A program made the translations under genes and the position numbers. This document shows positions 1 through 12,384 of a DNA stretch of 60,000 nt, piece by piece. Every line of letters starts with the position of its first letter. The stretch's first letter is position 1. Under the pieces are notes generated by a model, which had not been told where the DNA came from, did no database searches, and saw nothing but the letters and a program-made list of their open reading frames with translations. The DNA comes from Chrysomallon squamiferum (taxonomy: Eukaryota > Mollusca > Gastropoda > Neomphalida > Peltospiridae), in contig CM022679.1 in NCBI GenBank assembly GCA_012295275.1, positions 7,043,669 through 7,103,668 on the forward strand, in the 5' to 3' direction.

Positions 1-115
1 AATACGGTTTCATACACATTTTTAATAATAATTTCACAAATCTCTCCAGAATCAAAGTAAAAAGTATTTCATGTTTAATTATTAATTTATTTATTAACGA
101 AATTATTATTCTTAC

Positions 116-181
116 CTCTGTTATTATTTTTGACAGTAGTAAACAGAGCTCGTGTTTTTCTCAGTTTTCTACAGCGCGCAT
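116..181 (-). pseudogene. Broken exon 1 of a further microprotein gene copy (rest lies off the left edge)
   Basis: This is the paralogue of the intact exon 1 at 5571-5634. It keeps the ATG (179-181) and a good donor (GAG followed by GTAAG at 115). Relative to the intact copy it has two extra bases, and reading from the ATG gives M-R-A-V-E-N and then a TGA at 161-163. Any continuation of the gene would be left of the window, so its other exons cannot be judged. It may be a dead copy, or it may start translation in exon 2, which in the sister copies has three in-frame ATG codons. Confidence 0.5.
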
Positions 182-545
182 GCTTGATCATGCGGAAACA
201 CTTTTTGACTGAGAGTTACATCCGATTTTAGTTTACACATATTGCGATATATTTCTTAAAATAGCATTACTATAAATGGAACTTAAATCAAAATCTTTAA
301 TCTGGCGTTATCAGGTCGCAGTGTAAAATGTTCTCTGGCAGTAACATTAATAAAAAAAATAAAAAAAGGAGATAGATAGACAGATAGATAGCTATACATT
401 TGTTTTTTTATGGGTTAAACAAAATGCATATATACACATACATATATATAAATAATAAAACCCAGTTTAATTCAGAATTCAATGAAAAAAGACAGGTAGC
501 TATCTTTCTGGTTTATCTTACTTTACAAATTAATTAGCTTCATTT

Positions 546-647
<102 letters not shown>

Positions 648-802
648 TGAATCTTAAATCTACAATTCACTGGGCTACTGTCGCTTATCAGCGAATCTTT
701 AATATGCATCTTCCAAATCACAAGAAAACACAAACACCTTAAACGTGTATATATGTGTGTGCATATATAGATACTCTCACCCACACATTTTAAAATAGTT
801 GA

Positions 803-1009
803 CTATGTAAATCTTCCCAGGTGAAATTTCATTTCTTTTAATACTTCAGCTCTGCCTTTCACACTTATATCTGCCCAACAACACATTTGAATGTGTTCAC
901 TGGAATCATTTTTGTCTACCATTAAGTATTTTTTTAACCAGTTTCTTCTACAGAATAGTGGCACATTTTCTGTTAGCGTTGTCCCAGTTCTGAACTGACA
1001 AGTGGCCAT
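803..1009 (-). CDS. Unrecognised conserved 68-codon reading frame, copy 1
   Basis: The frame is ATG to TAG on the minus strand with unusually protein-like composition for this AT-rich DNA: Cys, Trp, Arg and acidic residues, beginning MATCQF and ending HLGRFT. The frame stays open about 11 codons upstream of the ATG. A second copy at 6194-6400 keeps the whole frame with only a few differences, at least three of them amino-acid changing (Arg to Ser, Leu to Phe, Lys to Ile). It lies downstream of the microprotein tail exon and its candidate poly-A signal, so it is probably not part of that transcript. I do not recognise a family. It could be a terminal exon of another gene or a fragment of a mobile element. 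Conservation alone is weak evidence because the surrounding duplication is young. Confidence 0.25.
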   Translation of the reverse strand: MATCQFRTGTTLTENVPLFCRRNWLKKYLMVDKNDSSEHIQMCCWADISVKGRAEVLKEMKFHLGRFT

Positions 1010-1601
1010 TTCAGCTGATCTTTGATCGAATAGGCGTATTTAATGCAGGCAATAATTTTACTGTTAAAGCCAGTTATTAATATTAATCCAGATACACGTT
1101 TCAAGAAAATTGTAGTCAAACTTATTCTGCCAGTCAACAGTTAAAAACAAAATTGTTAGGCTTTCAAGAAAGAAAAACTACATTTTTCCAAGAAAAATAA
1201 CGATGTTTTACTCAGAACTGTCACAGATCCTGCACAAATATAATACGTTGAATTGGTATTACCCCGTCCTACTTCTGCAGATTAGCATAAAGCTGATATA
1301 AAGTAACTTAGTATAAAATATCACTACTAGTGCAAGTACGATTGGGTCCTAACGATAATACACTGAATGGCGCGAATCATAAAACCTATAAATGTTAAAC
1401 ATCTCTAAGAGTTATTGGATTTTAAGTATATGATTATTTGTTTAACAATTTCAACAGAGAAAACATTCATTTCAGCTATCAGCAGGAGAGTTTATATACT
1501 ACAAATGTTATTATATTATGCAGTAAACCATTTACCATGGCCTTAGGTAAAGGAGATGAGAGGCAATAGCTAAAAATATTCCAATATTTCTGTCTTACTT
1601 G

Positions 1602-1602
1602 A

Positions 1603-1667
<65 letters not shown>
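1602..1667. repeat. (TTA)n microsatellite
   Basis: Pure trinucleotide run, about 22 units; the paralogous run is at 7003-7062. Confidence 0.97.
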
Positions 1668-1669
<2 letters not shown>

Positions 1670-1856
1670 CAGTTGTTGTTTTTGGTGCTGATGCTAATTT
1701 TGTTACTCAGAAAATATTATGCCTGCATGACTACCTAACTTTCCAAATTTTATATATATACAAACATACATGTATGTTTGTGTGTGTGTGTGTATGTTTC
1801 TGTGTGCATGTAATACATAAATATCTGCAAACTTCGTGTCACGAAATATATAAAAC

Positions 1857-1859
<3 letters not shown>

Positions 1860-1933
<74 letters not shown>
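1860..1933. repeat. (GA)n microsatellite
   Basis: Pure GA run with paralogue at 7256-7339, preceded in both copies by a short (GT)n tract. Confidence 0.97.
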
Positions 1934-1936
<3 letters not shown>

Positions 1937-2281
1937 CCTTATGTTTCAGTTAGATCATAAAAAAATGTATATACATTTTTTAACATAACGAATATGCCGA
2001 ACTCCAGAGAAGAATAATTAGTAGTATAAAATAATAATCAAAATGTCAGCATCAAAAATTTATCATTCCATATTAAATAAAATGAAAACTATAATTAAAA
2101 TAATCGACCGTTTTAATTTTTTATTTTATTCTTTTTCTGTCAGCTGTGTTTATTTGTTTGTTTATTGTTGTTGTTGTTAAATCTGTTTATTTCATTTTGA
2201 TTTTCATTTGTACATTCTATACGTATATGTGTGTTGCATTAGCGTGTAATTAGAACAAGAAGTAAATACATTTTTCCAGAC

Positions 2282-2292
2282 TTTATTTTATT
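2282..2292 (-). terminator. Candidate poly-A signals of microprotein gene
   Basis: Two overlapping AATAAA hexamers on the minus strand, about 225-235 bases after the stop codon at 2516. The paralogous pair lies at 7688-7698 after the copy-2 tail exon. Placement is plausible, but AATAAA is common in DNA this AT-rich. Confidence 0.35.
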
Positions 2293-2515
2293 AACTGTAT
2301 TACGCGTAATATACCCGTAAACAGTTTTCTGTTTCCTATTTTCAGATAATGCAGTCGAACTTTGTTAAGTTGACCAACATAGTTAGAGTAGCCGGGTGTT
2401 CGAGTATATGAATTTCAAATATTAACTGTAATTCCGATGGATGAGTAATATACTCTTGAATGTTTGGTATTAACAGTAATTATCAATAGCTGATCATCAG
2501 TCGCTGCAAAATCGT

Positions 2516-4786
2516 TTACACATCTATTCTGTCTTCATCATCTAGAAAAGAAAAAATATGTAACACTGATTAAACGTTATAGCATACATCACCACCTTCT
2601 GTGTAAATTAGGACTATGAAAGAGCTCGCAAAATTAAACGTATTTTCAAATTTCATGAATAGAAAGGTAACAAATGGAAAAATACACGTATATATTTTTT
2701 AAACAAAAACAGTAGTTTCACTTAGTCCTTTTATTTTTGTTCCTAATTCCGAATTATACATCTACCTAATTTTGTATCTTTACCATATCCTCTTTGTTTT
2801 CAATTTTCTCCTATTGATAGTGTAAGAACATACATGGATATTTCAAGATGTCACTGCTGTTTATTATAATTTATATATTTTTGTGTAACTTATTTGTAAG
2901 AAAGTATAAATTCTAATATCATTTTGTGTTCTCATTACTATTTTTATTTATTACTTTTTGAAACGTTTAATATTTTTTTATTCTTTATTGCAACCACTAC
3001 AGCAACAATAACTATTACTACTATTTTTGTGTGGCAAGCACTGTTACTACTATTATTATTTCTTCAAGTATATTACTACCGCTACTTTCACTTTTACTGC
3101 TGTTAGATTAACTCCACTACAATCACTATTTCAAAAAGCTCACTGTCCGGTCAGTGTACTGAAAGGAAGTAATATATAGTGGATCAGACCAAAAGGAATA
3201 CTTGTTAATTACTGTTACACTTTTCAAGCAGTGCCACTATGTAATATTATCTCCCCTGCATTAGCCGTTGTGATTTTTTAAGTACTGATCGAAAGTAGCC
3301 TTAGAAATATTAAGATTAATTAAAGTAGAAATAATATAGTTGAAGTGATGATATTAGTACGGAAATAATAATAGCAGTAAAAATGCTAGTATAACAAATA
3401 TGATACCAGTAGCAGCAGTAACAGTTACAGCAACAGCAGTTGTAGCAGTGGTAGTAGTAGTAACAGCAGCAGCATAAGTAATAGTAATAGTAGTAGTATT
3501 AGTAGTGCTTATTGTTGTTGTAGATTAAATAAGGAAACTAATTATTTTAATTTATTTATTTTTATTTAGTTCAGTTTATTATTTAATGAAAAACACAGTG
3601 ACATACTTTTACATCTATCTTTAATCAAGCTGTTTTCTATTCTACAATGAGTAATTAACATACGCTTTTCTCTGTTATATTCTGATTGGATATTCGTATA
3701 GCTATAGTGCTGTTGTTCAGTTTTATTAAAATTCAAATATTTTGTCAAGTCGTATTTTTCAGATATTTCACAGGTTGACTGCTGATTATAAAATAAAATA
3801 ATCCACGTTTTAATTTAAAGTTTAAATAACATGATTATATTTTATATATTCCCTACTAGTTGTTCTATTTCTACTTAAACTTCAACATTTGATTTTTTTA
3901 AATCCTAATTTCATAGATAAAGATATATTTTATCACGATCAAGATAAATAAAAGTAGTAATAGTATTAATAATATTAATATTAATATTAATATTAATATT
4001 AATATTAATATTAATAACTTATCTTCTATTATTATCAAAGTTTAAAAATGTTTATCTTTAAAAAATGAAATATACATTCAAATATCTTGAAACTATTAAT
4101 GTGAAATCAGTTTATTTGAAATTTAACTTTAGCTATATATTAACAATAACAACCTCGTATTCAATTTTGACGTCCTTGAAGAATAGAGAAATTAAGAAAA
4201 ATTAATATAGCTTTCAATTTCTTTTTTTTCATTTACAATAATAGCAATAATAGTAATGCTGCATAATCAACTTGTATTATCTGATAACTTCATAATAAAA
4301 ATATTGTCATTAAAATATTGCTAACATTTATAACAGATATCATAATGCACTTATCACTGAAACAAAATTTAAATTCTAAGGCCTCTACCCTTGACAAGAA
4401 ATATTTCAAGGATTGTTATAAATTTGTTTGAAATCACTTACGTTTTTCTTCACGCAAAAATGTAACAAGTCCAGCAATCGAAACTGCAACCACAAGCAGC
4501 ATTAGGACTATGAACAAATAGAAATTGTTGGCCTCTAAAATATGAAAAATAGGAATAATTCAGTTGAAATTTATTATGTGAAAAAGCTCTATAAGACATA
4601 GATATTTGCAAGAAAAAGAAAAGTTGGCAGCGAGTTACAATTCTCACAAGTGATAATTATAAAATAAATGTTTTGAAAAGTTGCAAACAAATATACATTT
4701 AAAAGAACTCATTCGTTTTATTAGTTAATTTTTTTTAATTCTTTCTTTATTTCTTCTTCTTCTTCTTCTTCTTCTCATTATTATTA

Positions 4787-4822
<36 letters not shown>

Positions 4823-5634
4823 GTGTTATTGATGTTATTGTTGGTGTTGTTGTTGTTGTTTTAATTAAACAGTTTCAATGTTTATTCTTATCACAACAGA
4901 AACTCACGGAAATCTGTATCTGCATAGCGTTGAGGCGTGGAAAGTACTGAGAAAAAATCCATTGTCTGAAACATCATAAATTCACGTCCTAAAATAATTA
5001 GAGAAGTAGAATCAGTAGAGTAATAGTTCTTTTAATATTGTAATATAAGTAGTTGCAATACTACACATTTTACAGCAATAAAAAAATGTAATAATTATAG
5101 TGATGATGACGATGATAACAAAAACAAGAAAACCTATTTGATTAAGTAATAACTCTTTACAAAATTTTAAAGTTTCTGATGGCAAACGGTGCTGAGAATT
5201 TATGTCAGTGATTTCCAACAGGGCGGCATGTTGAAAGTGATATACGTTTTAGCGATAAATAACAAAATAACAACATCGAGGGATAAAGAAGTCCGACACT
5301 TTTCTTTATTATAACTACGAATATTATAGAGAAAAATAAATTAACAAAAAGAGAGCAAATTGTTTTGAAATGAAAACATCAAACCAAAAAAAGTTTTGAC
5401 ATTCGCGCTAATAGCATGTAAACCACAGATATGTTACTAAAACTAGAAACCATGTAATGCGGTTTCATACACATTTTTAATAATAATTTCACAAATCTCT
5501 CCAGAATCAAAGTAAAAAGTATTTCATGTTTAATTATTAATTTATTTATTAAAGAAATTATTATTCTTACCTCTGTTATTATTTTTGACAGTAGTAAACA
5601 GACCTCGTGTTTTTCTGTTTTCTACAGTGCGCAT
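2516..5634 (-). CDS. Single-pass membrane microprotein, intact copy (4 exons, 87 aa)
   Basis: Exons on the minus strand: 5571-5634, 4908-4988, 4442-4534 and 2516-2541. Every junction has a GT-AG intron with good consensus (donors GTAAG, GTGAGT, GTAAGTG; acceptors TTTTAG, TTTTAG, TTCTAG). All introns are phase 1, so the lengths sum to 264 nt, 87 residues plus TAA. Residues 1-47 are hydrophilic with a basic start (MRTVENRKTR). Residues 53-75 form one uncharged helix-length segment (FYLFIVLMLLVVAVSIAGLV). The tail is short and acidic (REEKHDEDRIDV). There is no signal peptide, so it is probably a signal-anchor or tail-anchored small protein. The ATG at 5632-5634 is the first in frame; ATGs in exon 2 are alternatives. 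Function unknown. The layout of short ectodomain, one helix and charged tail loosely recalls accessory channel subunits or SERCA-regulatory micropeptides, but I see no diagnostic motif. Confidence 0.6.
3960..4016. repeat. (TTAATA)n hexanucleotide tract
   Basis: About eight units here, only one or two in the paralogous positions near 9395 and 11555, and converted to an (AAT)n run near 13703-13755. This shows microsatellite turnover between copies. Confidence 0.9.
4752..4861. repeat. Compound (TTC)n-(TTA)n-(TTG)n microsatellite
   Basis: Three trinucleotide blocks in series lying in the intron between exon 2 and the membrane exon of the microprotein gene. The equivalent tracts at about 10150-10236 and 12300-12384 are exactly where the copies break and jump to the start of the next 2.1-kb subunit, so this repeat is the likely recombination site. 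Confidence 0.9.
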
Positions 5635-5977
5635 GCGTTAAGTCACATTTCAGTTTACATATACTGCGAGATATTTCTAAAAATAGCATATGACTACAAT
5701 AAATGAAACTTAAATCAAAATCTTTAATCTGGCGTTATCAGGTCGCAGTGTAAAATCTTCTCTGATAGTAACATTAATAAAAATAAATAAAAAAAGGAGA
5801 TAGATAGACAGATAGATAGCTATACATTTTTTTTTATTTTTTTTATTGGTTAAACAAAATACATATATACACATACATATATATAAAAAATAAAACCCAG
5901 TTTAATTCAGAATTAAATGAAAAAAGACAGGTAGCTATCTTTCTGGTTTATCTTACTTTACAAATTAATTAGCTTCA

Positions 5978-5982
<5 letters not shown>

Positions 5983-6035
<53 letters not shown>
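5983..6035. repeat. (GA)n microsatellite
   Basis: Shortened paralogue of the run at 549-646. Confidence 0.97.
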
Positions 6036-6038
<3 letters not shown>

Positions 6039-6193
6039 TGAATCTTAAATCTACAATTCGCTGGGCTACTGTCGCTTATCAGCGAATCTTTAATATGCAT
6101 CTTCCAAATCACAAGAAAACACAAACACCTTAAACGTGTATATATGTGTGTGCATATATAGATACTCTCACCCACACATTTTAAAATAGTTGA

Positions 6194-6400
6194 CTATGTA
6201 AATCTTCCCAGGTGAAATTTCATTTCTTTTAATACTTCAGCTCTGCCTATCACACTTATATCTGCCCAACAACACATTTGAATGTGTTCACTGGAATCAT
6301 TTTTGTCTACCATGAAGTATTTTTTCAACCAGTTTCTTCTACAGAATAGTGGCACATTTTCTGTTAGCGTTGTCCCAGTACTGAACTGACAAGTGGCCAT
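6194..6400 (-). CDS. Unrecognised conserved 68-codon reading frame, copy 2
   Basis: Paralogue of 803-1009 with the same ATG, stop and length, and a few amino-acid substitutions but no frame break. It lies just upstream of exon 1 of the intact microprotein gene in genome order, on the same strand. Family not recognised. See the first copy for alternatives. Confidence 0.25.
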   Translation of the reverse strand: MATCQFSTGTTLTENVPLFCRRNWLKKYFMVDKNDSSEHIQMCCWADISVIGRAEVLKEMKFHLGRFT

Positions 6401-7002
6401 TTCAGCTGATCTTTGATCGAATAGGCGTATTTAATGCTGGCAATAATTTTACTGTTACCGCCAGTTGTTGTAAAAACAAAATATTAATCCAGATCCACGT
6501 TTCAAGAAAATTGTAGTCAAACTTATTCTGCCAGTCAACAGTTAAAAACAAAATTGTTAGGCTTTCAAGAAAGAAAAACTACATTTTTCCAAGAAAAATA
6601 ACGATGTTTTACTCAGAACTGTCACAGATCCTGCACAAATATAATAGTTAAGTTGTTATCACCCCTTCCTACTTCTGCAGATTAGCATAAAGCTGATATA
6701 AAGTAACTTAGTATAAAATATCACTACTTGTGCAAGTACGATTGGGTCCTAACGATAATACACTGAATGGCGCGAATCATAAAGCCTATAAATGTTAAAC
6801 ATCTGTAAGAGTTATTGGATTTTAAGTATATGATTATTTGTTTAATAATTTCAACAGAAAAAACATTCATTTCAGCTATCAGCAGGAGACTTTATATACT
6901 ACAAATGTTATTATATTATGCAGTAAACCACTTACCATGGCCTTAGGTAAAGAAGATGAGAGGCAATAGCTAAAAATATTCCAATATTTCTGTCTTACTT
7001 GA

Positions 7003-7063
<61 letters not shown>

Positions 7064-7252
7064 CAGTTGTTGTTTTTGGTGCTGATGCTAATTTTGTTAC
7101 TCAGAAAATATTATGCCTGCATGACTACCTAACTTTCCAAATTTTACATATATACAAACATACATGTATGTTTGTGTGTGTGTGTGTGTGTGTTTCTGTG
7201 TGCATGTAATACATAAATATCTGCAAACTTCGTGTCACGAAATATATAAAAC

Positions 7253-7255
<3 letters not shown>

Positions 7256-7339
<84 letters not shown>
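7256..7339. repeat. (GA)n microsatellite
   Basis: Pure GA run, about 42 units, paralogue of 1860-1933. The Arg-Glu reading frame across it is an artefact. Confidence 0.97.
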
Positions 7340-7342
<3 letters not shown>

Positions 7343-9831
7343 CCTTATGTTTCAGTTAGATCATAAAAAAATGTATATACATTTTTTAACATAACGAATA
7401 TGCCGAACTCCAGAGAAGAATAATTAGTAGTATAAAATAATAATCAAAATGTCAGCATCAAAAATTTATCATTCCATATTAAATAAAATGAAAACTGTAA
7501 TTAAAATAATCGACCGTTTTAATTTTTTATTTTATTCTTTTTCTGTCAGCTGTGTTTATTTGTTTGTTTATTGTTGTTGTTGTTAAATCTGTTTATTTCA
7601 TTTTGATTTTCATTTGTACATTCTATACGTATATGTGTGTTGCATTAGCGTGTAATTAGAACAAGAAGTAAATACATTTTTCCAGACTTTATTTTATTAA
7701 CTGTATTACGCGTAATATACCCGTAAACAGTTTTCTGTTTCCTATTTTCAGATAATGCAGTCGAACTTTGATAAGTTGAGCAACATAGTTAGAGTAGCCG
7801 GGTGTTCGAGTATATGAATTTGAAATATTAACTGTAATTCCGATGGATGAGTAATATACTCTTGAATGTTTGGTATTAATAGTAATTATCAATAGCTGAT
7901 CATCAGTCGCTGCAAAATCGTTTACACATCTATTCTGTCTTCATCATCTAGAAAAGAAAAAATATGTAACACTGATTAAACGTTATAGCATACATCACCA
8001 CCTTCTGTGTAAATTAGGACTATGAAAGAGCTCGCAAAATTAAACGTATTTTCAAATTTCATGAATAGAAAGGTAACAAATGGAAAAATACACGTATATA
8101 TTTTTTAAACAAAAACAGTAGTTTCACATACTTAGTCCTTTTATTTTTGTTCCTAATTCCGAATTATACATCTACCTAATTTTGTATCTTTACCATATCC
8201 TCTTTGTTTTCAATTTTCTCCTATTGATAGTGTAAGAACATACATGGATATTTCAAGATGTCACTGCTGTTTATTATAATTTATATATTTTTGTGTAACT
8301 TATTTGTAAGAAAGTATAAATTCTAATATCATTTTGTATACTCATTACTATTTTTATTTATTACTTTTTGAAACGTTTAATATTTTTTTATTCTTTATTG
8401 CAACCACTACAGCAACAATAACTATTACTACTATTTTTGTGTGGCAAGCACTGTTACTACTATTATTATTTCTTCAAGTATATTACTACCGCTACTTTCA
8501 CTTTTACTGCTGTTAGATTAAGTCCACTACAATCACTATTTTAAAAAGCTCACTGTCCGGTCAGTGTACTGAAAGGAAGTAATATATAGTGGATCAGACC
8601 AAAAGGAATACTTGTTAATTACTGTTACACTTTTCAAGCAGTGCCACTATGTAATATTATCTCCCCTGCATTAGCCGTTGTGATTTTTTAAGTACTGATC
8701 GAAAGTAGCCTTAGAAATATTAAGATTAATTAAAGTAGAAATAATATAGTTGAAGTGATGATATTAGTACGGAAATAATAATAGCAGTAAAAATGCTAGT
8801 ATAACAAATATGATACCAGTAGCAGCAGTACTAGCAGCAGTAACAGTTACAGCAACAGCAGTTGTAGCAGTGGTAGTAGTAGTAACAGCAGCAGCATAAG
8901 TAATAGTAATAGTAGTAGTACTAGTAGTGCTTATTGTTGTTGTAGATTAAATAAGGAAACTAATTATTTTAATTTATTTATTTTTATTTAGTTCAGTTTA
9001 TTATTTAATGAAAAACACAGTCACATACTTTTACATCTATCTTTAATCAAGCTGTTTTCTATTCTACAATGAGTAATTAACATACGCTTTTCTCTATTAT
9101 ATTCTGATTGGATATTCGTATAGCTATAGTGCTGTTGTTCAGTTTTATTAAAATTCAAATATTTTGTTAAGGCTTATTTTTCAGATATTTCACAGGTTGA
9201 CTGCTGATTATAAAATAAAATAATCCACGTTTTAATTTAAAGTTTAAATAACATGATTATATTTTATATATTCCCTACTAGTTGTTCTATTTCTACTTAA
9301 ACTTCAACATTTGATTTTTTTAAATCCTAATTTCATAGATAAAGATATATTTTATCACGATCAAGATAAATAAAAGTAGTAATAGTATTAATAATATTAA
9401 TATTAATAACTTATCTTCTATTATTATCAAAGTTTAAAAATGTATATCTCTAAAAAAGGAAATATACATTCAAATATCTTGAAAATATTAATGTGAAATC
9501 AGTTTATTTGAAATTTAACTTTAGCTATATATTAACAGTAACAACCTCGTATTCAATTTTGACGTCCTTGAAGAATAGAGAAATTAAGAAAAAATAATAT
9601 AGCTTTCAATTTCTTTTTTTCATTTACAATAATAGCAATAATAGTAATGCTACATAAATCAACGTTTATCATCTGATAACTTCATAATAAAAATATTGAC
9701 ATTAATAAAATGCTATCATTTATAAGATATCAGACTGCGCTTGTCACTGAAACAAAATATAATTTCTAAGGCCTCTACTCTTGACAAGAAAAATGGCAAG
9801 GATTGTAATAAATTTGTTTGAAATCACTTAC

Positions 9832-9924
9832 GTTGTTCTTCATACAAAATTATAACACGTCCAACAATCGAGACTGCAACCTCACGCAGCATTGGGACTA
9901 TGAACAAGTAGAAATTGTTGGCCT
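9832..9924 (-). pseudogene. Membrane exon copy (array member 2), eroded helix
   Basis: 93 nt, phase 1-1, with intact AG acceptor and GTAAGTG donor and the frame still open. The helix now contains Pro, Arg, Glu and Arg (IVPMLREVAVSIVGRVII), which would not form a normal membrane span. The coding sense is identical to array member 3, consistent with a very recent 2.15-kb duplication. Confidence 0.6.
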
Positions 9925-10188
9925 CTAAAATATGAAAAATAAGAATAATTCAGTTTAAATTTACAATGTGAGAAAGCTCTGTAAGACATTAATATTTGAA
10001 AGAAAAGGAAAAGGTGGCAGCGAGGTACAATACTCACATGTGATAATTATAAAATAAATGTTTTGAAAAGTTGTAAACAAATAAATATTTAAACTAAGTC
10101 AGTCGTTTTTTTAATTAATTAATTTCTTTCTTTCTTTCTTCATTTTCTTCTTCTTCTTCTTCTTCTTCTTATTATTATTATTATTATT

Positions 10189-10227
<39 letters not shown>

Positions 10228-10317
10228 ATTATTATTAATATGAACAATGCACAAAAAACTGGACTTCAGCAGATACATACACATAAGTTTTTGGGTTTTT
10301 TTTGTGTGTTTTTGTTT

Positions 10318-10331
10318 TTGGGGGGGGGGGT
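10318..10331 (+). repeat. Poly-G tract
   Basis: An isolated run of about eleven G in otherwise AT-rich DNA, repeated in the next subunit near 12470. Confidence 0.9.
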
Positions 10332-11988
10332 TAAAGAAGAAAAATACTTAATTCCCGTCCTCCTGATGTCCTTAAATCTTAATGATTAATACTGATATTT
10401 CAGGATTTCACTGTTGTCAAAATTAGGTTTTCTATTGTAATTTATATATTTTTGTGTAACCTTTTTATAAAGTTTAAATTCTAATTTTATTTTCTGTACT
10501 CATTACTACTTTTATTTATTAATTTTTGAATCGTTTAATGTTTTTGGTTTTTTACTGCAACTACTAGAGCAACAATAACTACTACTACTATGTTTAAGTA
10601 GCTAGCACTGTTACTTCTTTTATTATTTCTTCAAGTATATTACTACCGCTACTTTCACTTTTACTGCTGTTAGATTAAGTCCACTACAATCACTATTTTA
10701 AAAAGCTCACTGTCCGGTCAGTGTACTGAAAGGAAGTAATATATAGTGTATCAGACCAAAAGGAATACTTCTTAATTACTGTTACAATTTTCAAGCAGTG
10801 CCACTATGTAATATTATCTCCCCTGCATTAGCCGTTGTGATTTTTTAAGTACTGATCGAAAGTAGCCTTAGAAATATTAAGATTAATTAAAGTAGAAATA
10901 ATACAGTTGAAGTGATGATATTAGTACGGAAATAATAATAGCAGTAAAAATGCTAGTATAACAAATATGATACCAGTAGCAGCAGTACTAGCAGCAGTAA
11001 CAGTTACAGCAACAGCAGTTGTAGCAGTGGTAGTAGTAGTAACAGCAGCAGCATAAGTAATAGTAATAGTAGTAGTACTAGTAGTGCTTATTGTTGTTGT
11101 AGATTAAATAAGGAAACTAATTATTTTTGTTTTATTTATTTTTATTTAGTTCAGTTTATTATTTAATGAAAAACACAGTCACATACTTTTACATCTATCT
11201 TTAATCAAGCTGTTTTCTATTCTACAATGAGTAATTAACATACGCTTTTCTCTATTATATTCTGATTGGATATTCGTATAGCTATAGTGCTGTTGTTCAG
11301 TTTTATCAAAATTCAAATATTTTGTTAAGGCTTATTTTTCAGATATTTCACAGGTTGACTGCTGATTATAAAATCAAATAATCCACGTTTTAATTCAAAG
11401 TTTAAATAACATGATTATATTTTATATATTCCCTACTAGTTGTTCTATTTCTACTTAAACTTCAACATTTGATTTTTTTAAATCCTAATTTCATAGATAA
11501 AGATATATTTTATAACGATCAAGATAAATAAAAGTAGTAATAGTATTAATAATATTAATATTAATAACTTATCTTCTATTATTATCAAAGTTTAAAAATG
11601 TATATCTCTAAAAAGGAAATATACATTCAAATATCTTGAAAATATTAATGTGAAATCAGTTTATTTGAAATTTAACTTTAGCTATATATTAACAGTAACA
11701 ACCTCGTATTCAATTTTGACGTCCTTGAAGAATAGAGAAATTAAGAAAAAATAATATAGCTTTCAATTTCTTTTTTTCATTTACAATAATAGCAATAATA
11801 GTAATGCTACATAAATCAACTTTTATCATCTGATAACTTCATAATAAAAATATTGACATTAATAAAATGCTATCATTTATAAGATATCAGACTGCGCTTG
11901 TCACTGAAACAAAATATAATTTCTAAGGCCTCTACTCTTGACAAGAAAAATGGCAAGGATTGTAATAAATTTGTTTGAAATCACTTAC

Positions 11989-12081
11989 GTTGTTCTTCAT
12001 ACAAAATTATAACACGTCCAACAATCGAGACTGCAACCTCACGCAGCATTGGGACTATGAACAAGTAGAAATTGTTGGCCT
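11989..12081 (-). pseudogene. Membrane exon copy (array member 3), eroded helix
   Basis: Same 93-nt phase 1-1 exon with intact splice signals. Its translation is the same as array member 2 with charged residues inside the helix. If spliced it would keep frame but give a defective membrane segment. Confidence 0.6.
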
Positions 12082-12335
12082 CTAAAATATGAAAAATAAG
12101 AATAATTCAGTTTAAATTTACAATGTGAGAAAGCTCTGTAAGACATTAATATTTGAAAGAAAAGGAAAAGGTGGCAGCGAGGTACAATACTCACATGTGA
12201 TAATTATAAAATAAATGTTTTGAAAAGTTGTAAACAAATAAATATTTAAACTAAGTCAGTCGTTTTTTTAATTAATTAATTTCTTTCTTTCTTTCTTCAT
12301 TTTCTTCTTCTTCTTATTATTATTATTATTATTGT

Positions 12336-12366
<31 letters not shown>

Positions 12367-12384
12367 ATTGTTGTTATTATTATT

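Larger units (their letters stand above)
5456..10236. repeat. Segmental tandem duplication, unit copy 2
   Basis: Near-identical to 1-4860 but ends inside the (TTA)n/(TTG)n tract. It therefore contains exon 1 of the intact gene, the second 68-codon frame, a second tail exon (7922-7947) and a membrane exon (9832-9924), but not exon 2. Beyond 10236 the sequence switches to a 2.15-kb subunit. Confidence 0.9.
10237..12384. repeat. 2.15-kb tandem subunit, copy A
   Basis: The subunit starts at a sequence beginning AATATGAACAATGCAC, repeated exactly 2148 bases later at 12385. Its first ~160 bases, including a poly-G tract near 10320, are unique to these subunits; the remainder aligns to 8247-10236 and 2830-4860. 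It contains one membrane exon. Confidence 0.93.

Noticed and set aside
2924-3106. Hydrophobic 60-codon frame, duplicated at 8334-8516
   Set aside because: Both exist only because of the segmental duplication. Composition is typical of T-rich DNA with ACT/ATT runs, and the start context differs between copies.
5012-5218. Membrane-like 68-codon frame on the minus strand
   Set aside because: It lies in the first intron of the microprotein gene, and the paralogous segment near 15060-15220 is full of stops.
7689-7892. 67-codon minus frame
   Set aside because: It lies in the 3' region after the tail exon and is interrupted by a stop in the near-identical first copy.
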